A stretch of 64,000 bases of DNA, taken from Trichopria drosophilae (lineage: Eukaryota; Arthropoda; Insecta; Hymenoptera; Diapriidae). The position numbers and the translations under genes are program-made. Position 1 is the stretch's first letter. The number at the start of each line of letters is the position of its first letter. This document shows positions 24,819 to 35,919 of the stretch, one piece after another. The stretch covers positions 20,247,001-20,311,000 of the forward strand of contig CM059587.1 of assembly GCA_030407085.1 (NCBI GenBank). Reading direction: 5' to 3'. A model generated the notes under the pieces. It ran no database searches, was not told where the DNA came from, and was given only the letters and a program-made list of their open reading frames with translations.

Positions 24819-24858
24819 AATCTGCTACCACTTGCGAGAATCTACTACCATTTGCAAG
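24819..24858 (+). repeat. Two-copy tandem repeat, about 20 bp unit
   Basis: CTGCTACCACTTGCGAGAAT is followed directly by CTACTACCATTTGCAAGGCT. Confidence 0.5.
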
Positions 24859-24908
24859 GCTATCTAATTATCGGGATCCGATGGGATTGACACACAAATT
24901 CGGGAGCA

Positions 24909-25397
24909 CGACTCGATACCTTTGGACATAAAAACTCCGACAAAATAACTTTTACAACGAAAAATTATAACTTTGTAAAAAATAACGTAAAACTTTCGAA
25001 AAAATAATTTTGTTGTAGAATAACTGTTTGTAAAAAGCTTCGGTTACAATTTATTGAAATTAAAATTTGTATTCAATTGTACTTATTACAATAAGAATTT
25101 ATTAATTTGTTTGTTGTGATGTGGCATGCGCATGGTTCGTTTACATTAATAAATGTACGTTACGTTACATTATATTACGTTAGGTTAGGTTAGATTAGAT
25201 TGGATTAGGTTAGGTTAGGTTATGTTAGGTTAGGTATAATATTTATTTATACTGTATGTATTAATATATTTTTCACGAGTATGTTGATTTGTATTCAAAT
25301 TGGCAAATTTAATATGGTTTTGCAAAAGTTTTTTTGTCGGAAATTATTTTTCCAAAAGTTATTTTGTCGCAGTTTTTTTGACCAAACTTATCGAGTC
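24909..25397. repeat. Inverted repeat enclosing a telomere-type array
   Basis: GACTCGATACCTTTGGACAT at the left end and the inverse of the right end, GACTCGATAAGTTTGGTCAA, begin arms of roughly 80-130 bp sharing CGACAAAATAACTTTT. The loop contains the TTAGG-type array. It looks like a non-autonomous fold-back element; no target duplication was found. Confidence 0.55.
25160..25234 (+). repeat. Interstitial telomere-like array, 15 units of TTAGG or variants
   Basis: Pentamers in unbroken register: TTACG, TTACA, TTATA, TTACG, then TTAGG twice, TTAGA twice, TTGGA, TTAGG three times, TTATG, TTAGG twice. TTAGG is the ancestral arthropod telomere repeat. The 5' units are the most diverged. It could be a healed break, a telomerase-mediated insertion, or part of the surrounding inverted-repeat element; the last is favoured by its central position. 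Confidence 0.75.
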
Positions 25398-25639
25398 ATG
25401 GACCCTTCAATAAAGTTTTTGTTATTTAAGAGTAATTTTGTCACATTTCCTACAAACCTTCTGCGTTATATTGGTTATGTTTAATTTGCTTCTAATTTTT
25501 TTGTATGTATTTAGTATACAAAAACAGTCCATACATGTTTTTGCATTTTTTGTTATGAACATTATCGAAAATATGGCAGTTTGTAATTCGCAAAACCCGC
25601 AAATTATGCCTTATTTTTAAGTCGTCCTGCTAAGTATGA

Positions 25640-26370
25640 TGCAGTGCCATCTGCTGAGACAATATTAAATTAGTAAAAGGAGTGAAGATGGAAACACATG
25701 TTTGAAATGATTTATAGTATGCTTATCTATAAATCCTTATAATTCGGAGGAAAAGTTGCCTTTTTGAGAAAAACAGTTTTTTTTTTATAAAAAAGAAGTT
25801 TGTTAATTAATGTCTTATCTCATATACATCAATCTATCATTAAAAAGTACATAAAAATGAAATGAAATATGTTTACAGATACTGAAATTGAAGGAGTGGC
25901 GAGATTTTCGCTAAGATGTTTACAAAAAAACTTATTTTTTCGCTAAAATCTGAAATTCACTACGTGGTGTACAAATCTGAAAATAAAGTCAATCATTATC
26001 TATTTCAACATTCCTTTTTATTTGCGTGCCATCTAGAGCTCAAAGATATAATTTAAATATCGGTGTTATTTTTTCGTGCTATATCATACTATAGAAAAAT
26101 ATCAGTACGGCTGCGCACAATTTATGCATTTTCTGTTATATTATCATAGTGGATAATTACTATATCTGTATAAAAAAGTACCAAACATTTCAATAAATGT
26201 ATGGAAATTTCCAGTAGATTTTATTACAGTGGTATATACACATTGTATTCATATATAAATATATAGTTGAACATAACCTACAAAAAAAATGATTTCATAT
26301 TAGTATCGTACGATGAACAAATCATAGAACTGGATTGTTTTAGCATTTAAATCGAAATAAACCATGAACG
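25640..26370. other. AT-rich DNA, nothing identified
   Basis: Homopolymer-rich spacer with no repeat or gene signature recognised by eye. Confidence 0.45.
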
Positions 26371-26378
26371 CTCGCTAC

Positions 26379-26453
26379 AGAGCGCGAAAATCATTTGGGA
26401 GAGCATTCGACCTGCAATTGAAAGGTCGCCGGTTCAATTTCCGAGTCGGTCCT
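26379..26453 (+). pseudogene. tRNA-Cys-like sequence (SINE head or decayed tRNA gene)
   Basis: GGGAGAGCATTCGACC matches the D-arm/A-box to anticodon-stem part of eukaryotic tRNA-Cys, followed by TGCA (GCA anticodon region), GAAAGGTC and the B-box-like GGTTCAATTTC, ending CGGTCCTCA and a T-run. The D-arm 5' half and acceptor 5' strand are not recognisable, and one extra base lies in the anticodon loop, so a functional tRNA is unlikely. The 3' T-run and following AT-rich tail resemble those after the tRNA-like sequence at 58766-58835, suggesting a SINE family. Confidence 0.55.
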
Positions 26454-26639
26454 CATTTTTTTTTCAAATTCAAAAAATAAACCTACAATATTTTTTTTTA
26501 AATAATTTTTTCTTTTTACCTTATTTTCTACTCTATATAAATTAGAATGCTGCAGTAACTTTTAATGCATTTAATTTTTAACGCGTGGTTGAATATTTTT
26601 ATCGTTTTTTCTGAACTCTGGCATCGATTTAAGATTTTG

Positions 26640-27140
26640 CCGTAATGAAGATAAGGCTAGCGTATTTGAAGCGCAAATGAGGGCGTGTGTCAGGAATGAA
26701 TATTGCTAATTTGTCCGTCGTTCGATCGGGAGTGATGTGCGGTAAAGGTGCGGCAGGGCCAACATCGGACTGGACTGTTGCGTTTATGGGACAATGCAAT
26801 TACACGACGTCAGTCTGCCACCTATAAGCGGATTAGACGAACGAAATGTTTAATCGTCCGACGATCAAACCGAAGGATAATGACAATGGCGCTTGCGGAA
26901 CGGGCAGGTGGGGTACTCGGTACGATCTCCCCTGTCGTTATTTTGCCAGCTGCATAATTAAATCAACGTTGATAAAGGGGAAATTATCCGAAGTCCTTTA
27001 TTAACGGGGTCCAGTACCCGCGAGCACGAAACGAGCGTGTAAATACGTTATTTTGCCGTCGTTTTACGTAACCTGTAAACATTGCTTCCGTTAATGCCCG
27101 CTCGTGAATCGAATGCATTTGACATTTTGTGCTTTTTGCC
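26640..27140. other. Higher-GC island
   Basis: About 500 bp of CpG-rich unique sequence with words such as GTCCAGTACCCGCGAGCACG and GATAAAGGGGAAATTATCC. A 69-codon plus-strand frame (26748-26957) is not recognisable. It is a candidate conserved non-coding element. Confidence 0.4.
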
Positions 27141-27149
27141 ACTGTTAAA

Positions 27150-27632
27150 AACGTCCCTCAAACGCTAAAGTGCAAATCACATTCAATTTTCAATCATACA
27201 TGGACATCATTTTTTAAAATTCATCCTCTTTTTTTTTTAATTTTAGTTCAAAAGACAAGATAAATTAAAAAATGTAATAATTTTTGGCTGAAAGGCATAG
27301 ACGATGATGAAATTGGAAGTCATGAATTTTAATGGACAATCGCTCTAACAGGATTTACTAATTCCTTATACATATGGATTGTCCAAACATCTGGAGATGT
27401 ACGGCTCATCAAAACTTTCGGATTGACGCGCATGACTTTCATAGAAATCGATATTCAGTATTCGGTCACGGAATTAGATTTTGCAAATATTGAGCATATC
27501 GGGTAACACTTGTTTATTAGTTATACTGTTCAGAATTAATGATAAATATAAAAATATTTACACTATTGAATTATTCTCATTACAAGCTAGCAGATATCCC
27601 AAATAGCGAAAAATTATATCTTTAAGTGCTCT
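27150..27632. other. AT-rich spacer, nothing identified
   Basis: No repeat or coding signature seen. Confidence 0.4.
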
Positions 27633-27636
27633 TTAA

Positions 27637-28864
27637 CCCTTATTGACCCAATTTTTCATTTTCCTTCCGTCAACTTTAAGCATGGACAACTATGTTATAT
27701 ATGCTTTAAAAAATCTGAACATTTGTAGATGGGTATTTTCAAGTATGCTCTTTCAGAATCCGACACGAAAATTTTGAAAAATCCACCCTATCCTATTTTT
27801 TAATTTAAAAAAAAAAATAACATGATTTTTAAAGTAATTTTTTTTTCAAATCGTATTTTCGATGCGAAAGAGGTCTTGGCGATGACTGAAAGTTATGAGA
27901 AGTATAGTTATACACAGCAAAAATTGATTTTTTCGAAAAAAATATTGTTTCGGCTTTTGAAAACATATCACAGATAGTAGAAAATGTCTTTTATTCTTTT
28001 ATCTAAGGCTAAATTTCGTTACCACCCTATAAAATAGGGGTAAAAATCGGCAGTTTTTCAAAAATACTATTTTCAATATGAAAAATTTCAAATAAATTAA
28101 GGTCTATAAAAAAATAAGTGCAGCTTTTATACTCTCACATACTAAAGACAATGCTTCCCGGGAAAAAATGGATTATATATAATTATATATAAATTGAGAT
28201 GCAATTATATATAATTATATATAATTATATATGGATTTTGGCCGTATATAATTATATATAATCGGATATAAACATATAATTATATATTAGCATATATAAT
28301 TGTATATAAATGACGGCTTTGTATATAATTATATACGGCCAAAATCCATATATAATTATATATAATTGGATCTAATTGTATCAAAAATTGTATATAATTG
28401 TATATAATCGTATATAAACATATATAATTATATATTATTATATATAATTGGATCTAATTGTATCAAAAATTGTATATAATTATATATAATCCATTTTTTC
28501 CCGGGTTGTGACAAAGTTATAAAATAATTACTACCCATTAGTGATAGTGTTAGGAATGAAGTCGCACGGAATTCACCCTAATTTTCGTTCATTTTAGGTG
28601 TGGTCGCACAACCCCATTTTGAGTTCTTTCGCATCGAAAATTCGATTTAAAAAAAAATTACCTTGAAAAATCATGTTTTTTTTTAAATTTAAAAAATAGG
28701 GTAGGACGGTGTGGTATTGCAAAATTGTCGTACCGGATTCTAAAAGAGCACACTTGAAAATACAAATACCCGTCTAAATATTTCAGATTTTTTTAAGCAT
28801 AAATAACAAAGTTGTCCGTGCTTAAAGTTGACGGACAAAAACGGACAAATTGGGTCAATAAGGG
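27637..28864. mobile_element. piggyBac-type fold-back element, 1228 bp
   Basis: The ends CCCTTATTGACCCAATTT and AAATTGGGTCAATAAGGG are perfect 18 bp inverses, each flanked by TTAA (27633-27636 and 28865-28868), the piggyBac target site. Inverted similarity continues for about 250 bp inward, including CGTCAACTTTAAGCA and TTTCGCATCGAAAAT blocks. The centre is asymmetric and contains a second palindrome (28157-28505). No transposase is present. Confidence 0.8.
28157..28505. mobile_element. Nested 349 bp palindrome with ATATAATT-type array
   Basis: It begins CCCGGGAAAAAATGGATTAT and ends with the exact inverse, ATAATCCATTTTTTCCCGGG. The interior is dominated by TATATAATTATATA repeats plus two copies of GGATCTAATTGTATCAAAAA. 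Its sharp GC-rich ends within an AT array suggest a separate MITE inserted in the piggyBac-type element. Flanking bases show no obvious duplication. Confidence 0.6.
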
Positions 28865-28869
28865 TTAAG

Positions 28870-29420
28870 CTAACTTAAAAATTCTAAGACATCTTAAATA
28901 GTGAGCAAGAAGAGATATTAAAATGACCTTTAAGAAGACCTATCTGTCGATTTTAAGAGATTTGACATTTACTCTATAAAATTAATATATTTTTTTTGAA
29001 ATTTTTTTCAGCTGATTTCTTCTTCCTGTCTGTATTGTTACCTTAATTGCGGTAATGAGAAAACTCGTTTTTCTAATTATCATAATCAATACCTTTTCTT
29101 GGGGCTTTTTTAAAGGTATCTTTAGAATTATCATTTCTATTTTTTTAATTATCCTTGGACAACTACGATTTGGGGTAATATTTACTTATAACGAGTATTT
29201 ACACGGATAACAGAGTTACAGTTAAGAAAAGACAGCATCTATGTTTAAGTAAGTGTTCTAAGTTAGTTTAACTAGATTTCTGAGCAGTCACTGAAAACTA
29301 TTCATTACAAGTATACAAAGTGGCTGTAACTAAGTGGTTTTAAAAATGATTAAAGATCACTTCAAGAGCTCTCTCTAAGTAATATTTAAAAATTTGTAAA
29401 GAGTTCTTAAATATTTCATC
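28870..29420. repeat. Degenerate CTTTAAGA-rich repeat, copy A
   Basis: 28870-28990 and 29340-29420 contain phrases such as GACCTTTAAGAAGACCTATC and AGAGCTCTCTCTAAGTA. The first resembles 44390-44500 at the level of phrase order (dispersed copies). The family consists of variants of AAGATCTT, AAGAGCTCTT and TTTAAGAG. Confidence 0.4.
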
Positions 29421-29568
29421 ACTACAGTCATTATTCCTTTTATCATATACGAAGTATTTTTTCATTTAGTCGCCCACTAAAAATAGCGCTCAATTCACCT
29501 ACTTCGCGCCCTTGTACCGTAATGTACTATGTTATATAAATTGTATTTGTCAAAATTACATTTTACTT

Positions 29569-29700
29569 ATAATAATAATAATAATAATAATAAATTGTCT
29601 TTATTGGCCAATAAAATAATAAAACATATACAGATCAAGCAACCGTGTACATTGCCAAAAGGCGAGCCACAACTCAAAAAAGTTGTTTTACAGACTGACC
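29569..29700 (-). mobile_element. 3' end of a non-LTR retrotransposon
   Basis: Read on the minus strand, AT-rich 3' untranslated sequence reaches TTGGCCAATAAAGACAATTT and then a (TTA)n tail (29569-29593). A polyadenylation-like AATAAA just upstream of a short trinucleotide tail is typical of insect non-LTR 3' ends. Only a 5'-truncated remnant of about 130 bp is recognisable; no reverse transcriptase. Confidence 0.55.
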
Positions 29701-29759
29701 TTAGTGTATATTTTATTATATTCATTATATTATAATAAATAATATTATGAAGCAATTGG

Positions 29760-31800
29760 AAACGATTAGAATGAGTCTGCTAAATGAAATTTTTAAGAGA
29801 AATTAAGGCTGCACAATTTGTCATCTTTTTTTTATAAGATTAATTAGAATTTTCATTTTCAAATCACTAAAGTATCTAAAAATCGAATTCTGTTGTTAAT
29901 TTCTTGTTTGGGCCTTAATTTTCTTGTTTTTCGTCTTAAAATAGAAACTTTACTGTAAAATCAAATGTTTTATCAAGGCACTTTTGATGTCAAAGCGCTG
30001 AAAATGACACCCTAGTTTTTACAATACATGTATTAAATATTTTAAATCAACATACTCCAAAGTCTAAAATTTCTTTTGAAATTTAATATTTGGAAAATAA
30101 TAACCGTCAACGTATCACTGCACACAAGAATATTGTAGGATACACGATGTATATGTTTTCCTCCGAATTGCAAAATATGGCGATAATTGGAGCCACGACC
30201 AATTGCCACGATGTTATTTTCTAAAGCCACAGATTTTAATTTTAGTACTAATGCTTTTCAAAATATGCAGCGGTCATCGAGCTTTTAATTGCGATATGAG
30301 ACCTCCATGAAGGTGGATTATCTAGGAAATAAACCATTATTAATCGCTTGCCATTAAATCCACCGAGCTTTGAACACCGTCGAAAGAAAAAAAAATAAAC
30401 AGGTGCACCTGGTGCATCCCATCGCGCAATTGCAACGTAAATAATCTTTTCGTCCCTAAACTGCAGTTTAATCAGCAATATTCGCTAATGAATGGCTAGT
30501 ATTATAAAATGAGCCGTTTCGATTGGCGTATTCATACTATGAATTGCGTTTTTTAAGACCTACAAATAAATGTTTTGATCGGTTAAATATATTCTGATTG
30601 TCAATATGTTTCATTTTTGTATTTTAAAATGCAAACAAAAATAACATTCATTGTAGTTTCATAGTACGTTCAACTCTAATCCATTTTTTAAATTCATTTA
30701 CTTAGTGAACACTTTTTGAGACAGCAATTTGAGTTGCTACGAGTAAAAATTCACTAGTGCATTCAACGTTATAAAAAGTGCTATATATTTATCAAACATT
30801 TGAAACTTTGAATCAAATCAGCTAATGCTAAAAATATTGATAACTATATAATGTAACACGACCTAAATATTTGATACATACTGTACATATATATTCCTTC
30901 AAAACTTTTGTTCAAAGTTTCCTGGAAATTTCTTTAAGTTTTCGCACGACTCATGTACACAACTTTTAGACAACTTAAAGCAGAACCTCCGGGGAAACCT
31001 GTGCAAAACTTTTCGGCAATCTTTCTTTAGATCTTAACGAATTATGTAAGTCTAGCATCTTTAGATATTGAAAATATATTACTTGTTCAAAATGTTATGG
31101 TATTTTAAAAATAATATTTTGGATATGGATTTAAAGTAACTAAACACTTTTTTTATGACTGTATGTCTCACATAAATTCAATTTTCAATTAATTAATGAA
31201 AACGTAAAGGGATCGGTTATACCCTCCAGATTTATTGACTAATACTAAACATAATTTTCTGAAAACTACCAGGTGAATCTTGAAAGATTTTCGAGCTTAT
31301 AATCATTTTCTAAATGAAATGGACTTTTTTGCGAATTTTCAAACATATTGTTACAATTCACACAGTTAGTATTCTTCAATTCTTACTAACATTCTTTTAA
31401 AAAATGAATATTACATTTTCAATAAATCAATATGTAGAATTATACTTACAATTCATATTTACCATATACCATATAAGTTTTCAAACTCATAATTTTTAAA
31501 GTAAACATTGGCCCTTTAACTTTTTTAAATAAATGTACAACATCCATGGAAAAAGCCATGTATGTAATGAAAATTAAGTAATAAAAGTCAAGTGAGTATT
31601 TAAAAAATGCAATTTAAAATATAAATACAATGCTACCAAGTTATAATAAAAATTATAAATAAATGGCTGTAATAAATAACAAATTAGAAATACTTATTTA
31701 ATTAATTTAAGAAATTTGAGTTCCCAAGGTCAATGAACGCACGTAAAGAAGTAAAAATATAAAACTTATTGCAAATAAGTAAAAGATATATATTAGTGTT
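29760..31800. other. AT-rich DNA, nothing identified
   Basis: Frames at 30042-30230 and 30248-30478 (minus) are short and unrecognisable. No inverted repeat was seen. Confidence 0.45.
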
Positions 31801-31805
31801 GACTT

Positions 31806-32030
31806 TAGCCATGACAAACACAGAATCATTGACGTACACACATGAAATCATTATGACCAATATTCAAACTTTCATCTGTAATTTTTTTATAACTAATTAT
31901 GGACGTTGCAAAATGAAATCGTTTCTTAAGTTCGGTAAAAGATCCAAGACCTCAACGACAAGAGAGCATCTAAAATCAGATGAAGAAGATGACAAATAAA
32001 AATTACAAATACAAAGAAACAAAAAATCAG
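31806..32030 (+). repeat. Dispersed repeat, copy 1
   Basis: Shares order and wording with 33678-33890: TTAGCCATGACA, then ATTATGACCAATATTCAAAC (ATTACGACCAATGTCCAAAC in the other copy), then CTCAACGACA and AGAGCATCTAAA. Similarity is diverged and in direct orientation. It may be a fragment of a degenerate transposable element; no coding domain was recognised. Confidence 0.5.
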
Positions 32031-32039
32031 GCCAGACTT

Positions 32040-32700
32040 ATTCATAATTTGTATAATTGCAGTCCAGATACAAATCTGTTGGATTGGAGGCAATTAGAGA
32101 GGATTACATCTCTAATCCATGTTTTCAAATCATACAAATGGAAAACCACGAATATTTGTTGGCTTTGTTAACTTTTTGTTTTTAACAGCCTTTACCCTAT
32201 TACTTTTGCAATTACTCTGACGATGGGTTCGATCCAGAGCCGAGAAAACGTTACATTTTTTATAATAACTTTTTATACAAATTTTTTGAAGTGCGTATAC
32301 TACTAACATTAACATTTTATAATTTCTAATTAAACAAGGCTGAGAAGATTAATTTAAACGCCCTCACTGGACACCAATGATATTCTAAGGCAATACCTTT
32401 CAAATGTAAGTTTGTAACATTACATGGAGATTAAGAAACATTTATATAAACTTACGCTAATGTTACGGTAATGTGAGAATCATCGACCAAACTTATTATG
32501 GAGGTTACACGATAATATTAAATTAATCTTGTGTAATCTCCCTATAATTTGTGTGCAATATACTCATAATGTTAACCTCATGTCAAGACTGGATTTCCTG
32601 CCTTTAGAATTAGTTGTTCATATACAGTTCTCGGTGTTTTTAATATTTATAAGTTCAAATTTACTTGTCTTAGGAAATAACAAATATACACTTTAATATT
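32040..32700. other. AT-rich spacer, nothing identified
   Basis: The B-box-like GGGTTCGATCC at 32226 lacks tRNA context. Confidence 0.4.
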
Positions 32701-32709
32701 TATTCCTTA

Positions 32710-33506
32710 CACCGTAAAAAAAATATTCTTAATTTGAGAGGAAAATTCATCTTTTTAAATCCTCTCTCTTTTTCCTCTAAAAATAAGACTATTCCACTAG
32801 AAAGAAGAGGAATTCCTCTTTTTCTGAAAGGAAACATAGCGTAAGGAAGGCTTTCTAATTTTCCTATCAAATTGAGAGGAATCCTCTTATTTAACACCCA
32901 ACATTTCAGTCCTTTGCCACAAGATGGTGCATATTACGTTTCTTTATTTTGCGCAACTAGTTAACCTCTTCTAACACAGTATATAAGCAAGTTTACATCG
33001 TCTCTACATGCATGCGTATGTATGTCGTATTTGTATAGGTATGTACAATATAAGTGTAGGTTCATATGTATATTCTTTGCGATTCTACGTCTAACCGTTG
33101 TACTTATAAATATGTGAGCGATTGCATATAAGAATATAATATGAATATATGCGTAAACGATTAGATATATAAAACGATCTATTATAAAAGGGGTTTATAT
33201 GTGTGTGCGTGTGTGTATGTGTGTATAAATAAAGTATATACATTAATTTATATGTGTAAATTATTCAAACAGTATTTCTTGTATCAAACTAGGTTCTTTT
33301 ATGCAAGTTTTTAGAGGAATCCTCTCAATAGTAGTAGAAAATTGTTCATATATCAAAATTATATTTTTAAATTAAGACGAATATTCTTCAGAAGATTAAA
33401 ATCCTCTTACATTAAGAATATTTCCTTCTGACACCATATTGCAGTATAAAAGTTGTATCAGCATGAAAGGAATCCTCTTAAATGGAGAATATTTTTTTTT
33501 ACGGTG
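32710..33506. mobile_element. TA-flanked TIR element, 797 bp
   Basis: Ends CACCGTAAAAAAAATATTC and its inverse GAATATTTTTTTTTACGGTG differ by one T; TA flanks both sides (32708-32709 and 33507-33508), as in Tc1/mariner. Just inside both ends are AGAGGA/TCCTCT words (GAGAGGAATCCTCTTATT, CTCTTAAATGGAG), extending loose symmetry. The interior holds a (GT)n tract near 33200-33225 and no transposase. It separates the two dispersed repeats at 31806 and 33678. Confidence 0.75.
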
Positions 33507-33677
33507 TACAATTAAAATTTTTGCGCCTCAGCTTTCGAATTATTCATTTCACCAGACAAATGTTATATATCTCATTAATACTATTTAAATAAGTCCTTTA
33601 GCTTTATTGTAAATAAAATTATACTAAATTATTTGTTTTTTTTTAAACTAGGGGTTTCTGTCGGGTGGTAATTTTGC

Positions 33678-33890
33678 CTTTAGCCATGACACATATATTG
33701 ACATATGACATGTGTCATTACGACCAATGTCCAAACTTTCGTCTTTCGATTTTTTATAAATTACGCGCATTGACCTATAAAGTAAAATATTGTTCCTCAA
33801 GCCCGATAAAATTTCTCAACGACAGTAGAGCATCTAAATAGAGATAAACAAGGTGAGAAACGAAAAATCAAAATAAAGAAACTAAAACTA
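33678..33890 (+). repeat. Dispersed repeat, copy 2
   Basis: Direct, diverged counterpart of 31806-32030. Followed by A-rich sequence with repeated ACATAAAAAATAC words. A 99-codon minus-strand frame across 33797-34096 lies wholly in repeats and is not called. Confidence 0.5.
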
Positions 33891-34039
33891 CCAAAAGTAC
33901 TAAAAAACATAAAAAATACAAAAAATAAATGGAATTGTATACTGTAACTGTGGACAGTATAACAAAAATCGAATCCCTGCATCTCATTAAGAAAGAAGCT
34001 CATTTTTAATGTTAAGAAACTAACATCAGATGAATATTT

Positions 34040-34300
34040 TATACTTTTCTCCCGCCATATTGGATCCGCCATCTTGGATTTCAAACATCTAATCATGAAT
34101 TCGGAATCAGCGACTCAAAAAAACATAAAAGATACTCAAAAACACAAAAATAGATGAATATTTAATATTTTCGGTCCTCCATATTGCATTCGCGATTTTG
34201 AATTTACAACAATTAATAACAGATTCGTAATCAGCGGCCCTAAAAAGCACCGAGTAATAATTTTCGTTCAAATTGAATTACTTTCACGTTGGATGATGGT
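34040..34300 (+). repeat. CGCCATnTTGGATTCGC-type dispersed repeat, two units
   Basis: Two successive units, each with a CCATATTGGATCCGCCAT-like phrase followed by AATCAGCGACTC or AATCAGCGGCCC. The same phrase order is found at 40900-40970 and 51220-51300. The family name is not known to me. Confidence 0.5.
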
Positions 34301-34309
34301 CAATTTCGA

Positions 34310-34770
34310 AAAAACACTCAAACATTTAATCGCATCGACCGCCATTTTGTTAATAAGACAATTAAAAAAAATCAACTATAATGGTTTCCTTTAGTGGACA
34401 CATGGGATGCACGTTTCTGAGTTATTTTAAGTCGATACAAATGCATTTTGACAAAAATTTTATGAGAAACGAACAAAAATGAGTTTAAAAATCATGACTC
34501 TTTGTGTATTTTTGCAAAAAAATATTGGAAATTGCAAATTTTTGAAAATTTTCTCACGAAAGAACGACCTTAAAATGATAAAATCCATGAACTCTCGATT
34601 TTTTCCCTTGTATGTTTCATACAAAAAGCTGAACTCGAGGTAAAATTCCAGTGTATTCCGTAGTTAATTTGTTAAAGTTAACCTTTGGTAATTAAATTTT
34701 CGTAAATACAGGTTAAAATGTAATTTTATTTAAATTTAATGAAACCAACTGAAATTCCGAACAACCGAAC
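34310..34770. other. AT-rich spacer, nothing identified
   Basis: No gene or repeat boundary recognised. Confidence 0.4.
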
Positions 34771-34779
34771 TGTACCATA

Positions 34780-35400
34780 CACGACTTAACACTCAAAGAG
34801 GTCATTCAAAGCTCTTATAGAAGTCATATTTATATATTCTTAAAATAATCATTTGGATGAAGTCTGATGCTTTAGATTTCCTCGCTTTCGTCAGCTTAAA
34901 CAAATATTTGTTTGATAAATCGATCAACAAGTTTGAGATCTGATGTACTTCATAATCCGATCTATGGACGATATTTATCTAAACAACTGTTCTTAAAGAT
35001 GTCCATAAGAACTCCTTATAAATTTCCAAAAATAGTGTTTTATAAATTAACGCAGAAAGTTTTCAATTATTATCATCCATAAACGAGCTCTTAATGAACT
35101 CTCACTTATCACATTTTTAAAGAATAACCTCGAAGAGGTTAAATTGAATTTCTTTCAGGTACGGCAGATGGCGTTCGATTCCAAAAACAAATTCGCGCGA
35201 CCTTTATTTCATATGCCGATACCTGTATTGAAATATATAAAAGAATGAGGGCTTTTACAATATCTAATAGGAATATATGTAAGAGGTCTTATAGAGCTCC
35301 TAATAAAGACCATGAAGTCTTCTTCAAGATCACTTTAAAAGCTCTAAATAATTTCTTTTTTTTATTTGGATTTAGTTCTCACATCCAGAATTCTATTTTT
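34780..35400. repeat. Degenerate CTTTAAGA-rich repeat, copy B
   Basis: Dense variants of AGCTCTTATAGAAGTC, AAAGATGTCCATAAGAACTC, GAGCTCTTAATGAACTC and CCTCGAAGAGGTTAAA. Palindromic hexamers (GAGCTC, AAGCTT-like) recur at irregular spacing. The same style of sequence occurs at 28870-29420 and 43400-44560. Confidence 0.4.
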
Positions 35401-35919
35401 AGTAACCGAGCAATTTCTTGAGTTTATTTGTTCATATTAAGAGGGATCTAAAGTGGTCTGCCGGTAATGTAGGAAATTTCACTAAAAACCCTAAATTAAA
35501 GATGACTGAATAACATTTTCAAAACCAAACAGTTTCCTATAAAATACCAAAGACTTTAATTGAGAACCTACCTATAATTTTCGAAAATAAATAAAAATCA
35601 CTTATTTCCGAAAACTCTCCATTAATTTCTTCGAACTGTTCTATATTACCATCGATAGTAATTAGAATTGCAATTACAGAGCCCGCATTTTGAAAAATCG
35701 ATTCAGGCATTCTTTATTTACGCTTTTTTGTGAAAATTCCTACCTTATCTGCAGAACACTTTAGAACCCCCTTAAGGGAATATCGAAGTCGCAATTATTT
35801 CCTCTGATGCAAAGTATAAAAAAACGTGTTTAATGAGGAAATTTACTACTTAGGTTCGATAGTTGAACATTTTCCGAATCTAACGTATTTGGAAAATCGG
35901 ATAAGCGTAATCGTTATGG

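Noticed and set aside
25160..25234. True chromosome end
   Set aside because: The array is only 75 bp, degenerate and embedded in sequence that continues for tens of kilobases on both sides.
32226..32236. B-box-like GGGTTCGATCC as a tRNA gene
   Set aside because: No anticodon arm, D arm or acceptor pairing can be built around it.
33797..34096. 99-codon minus-strand frame, phenylalanine-rich
   Set aside because: It lies wholly within dispersed repeats and its composition reflects A/T runs.
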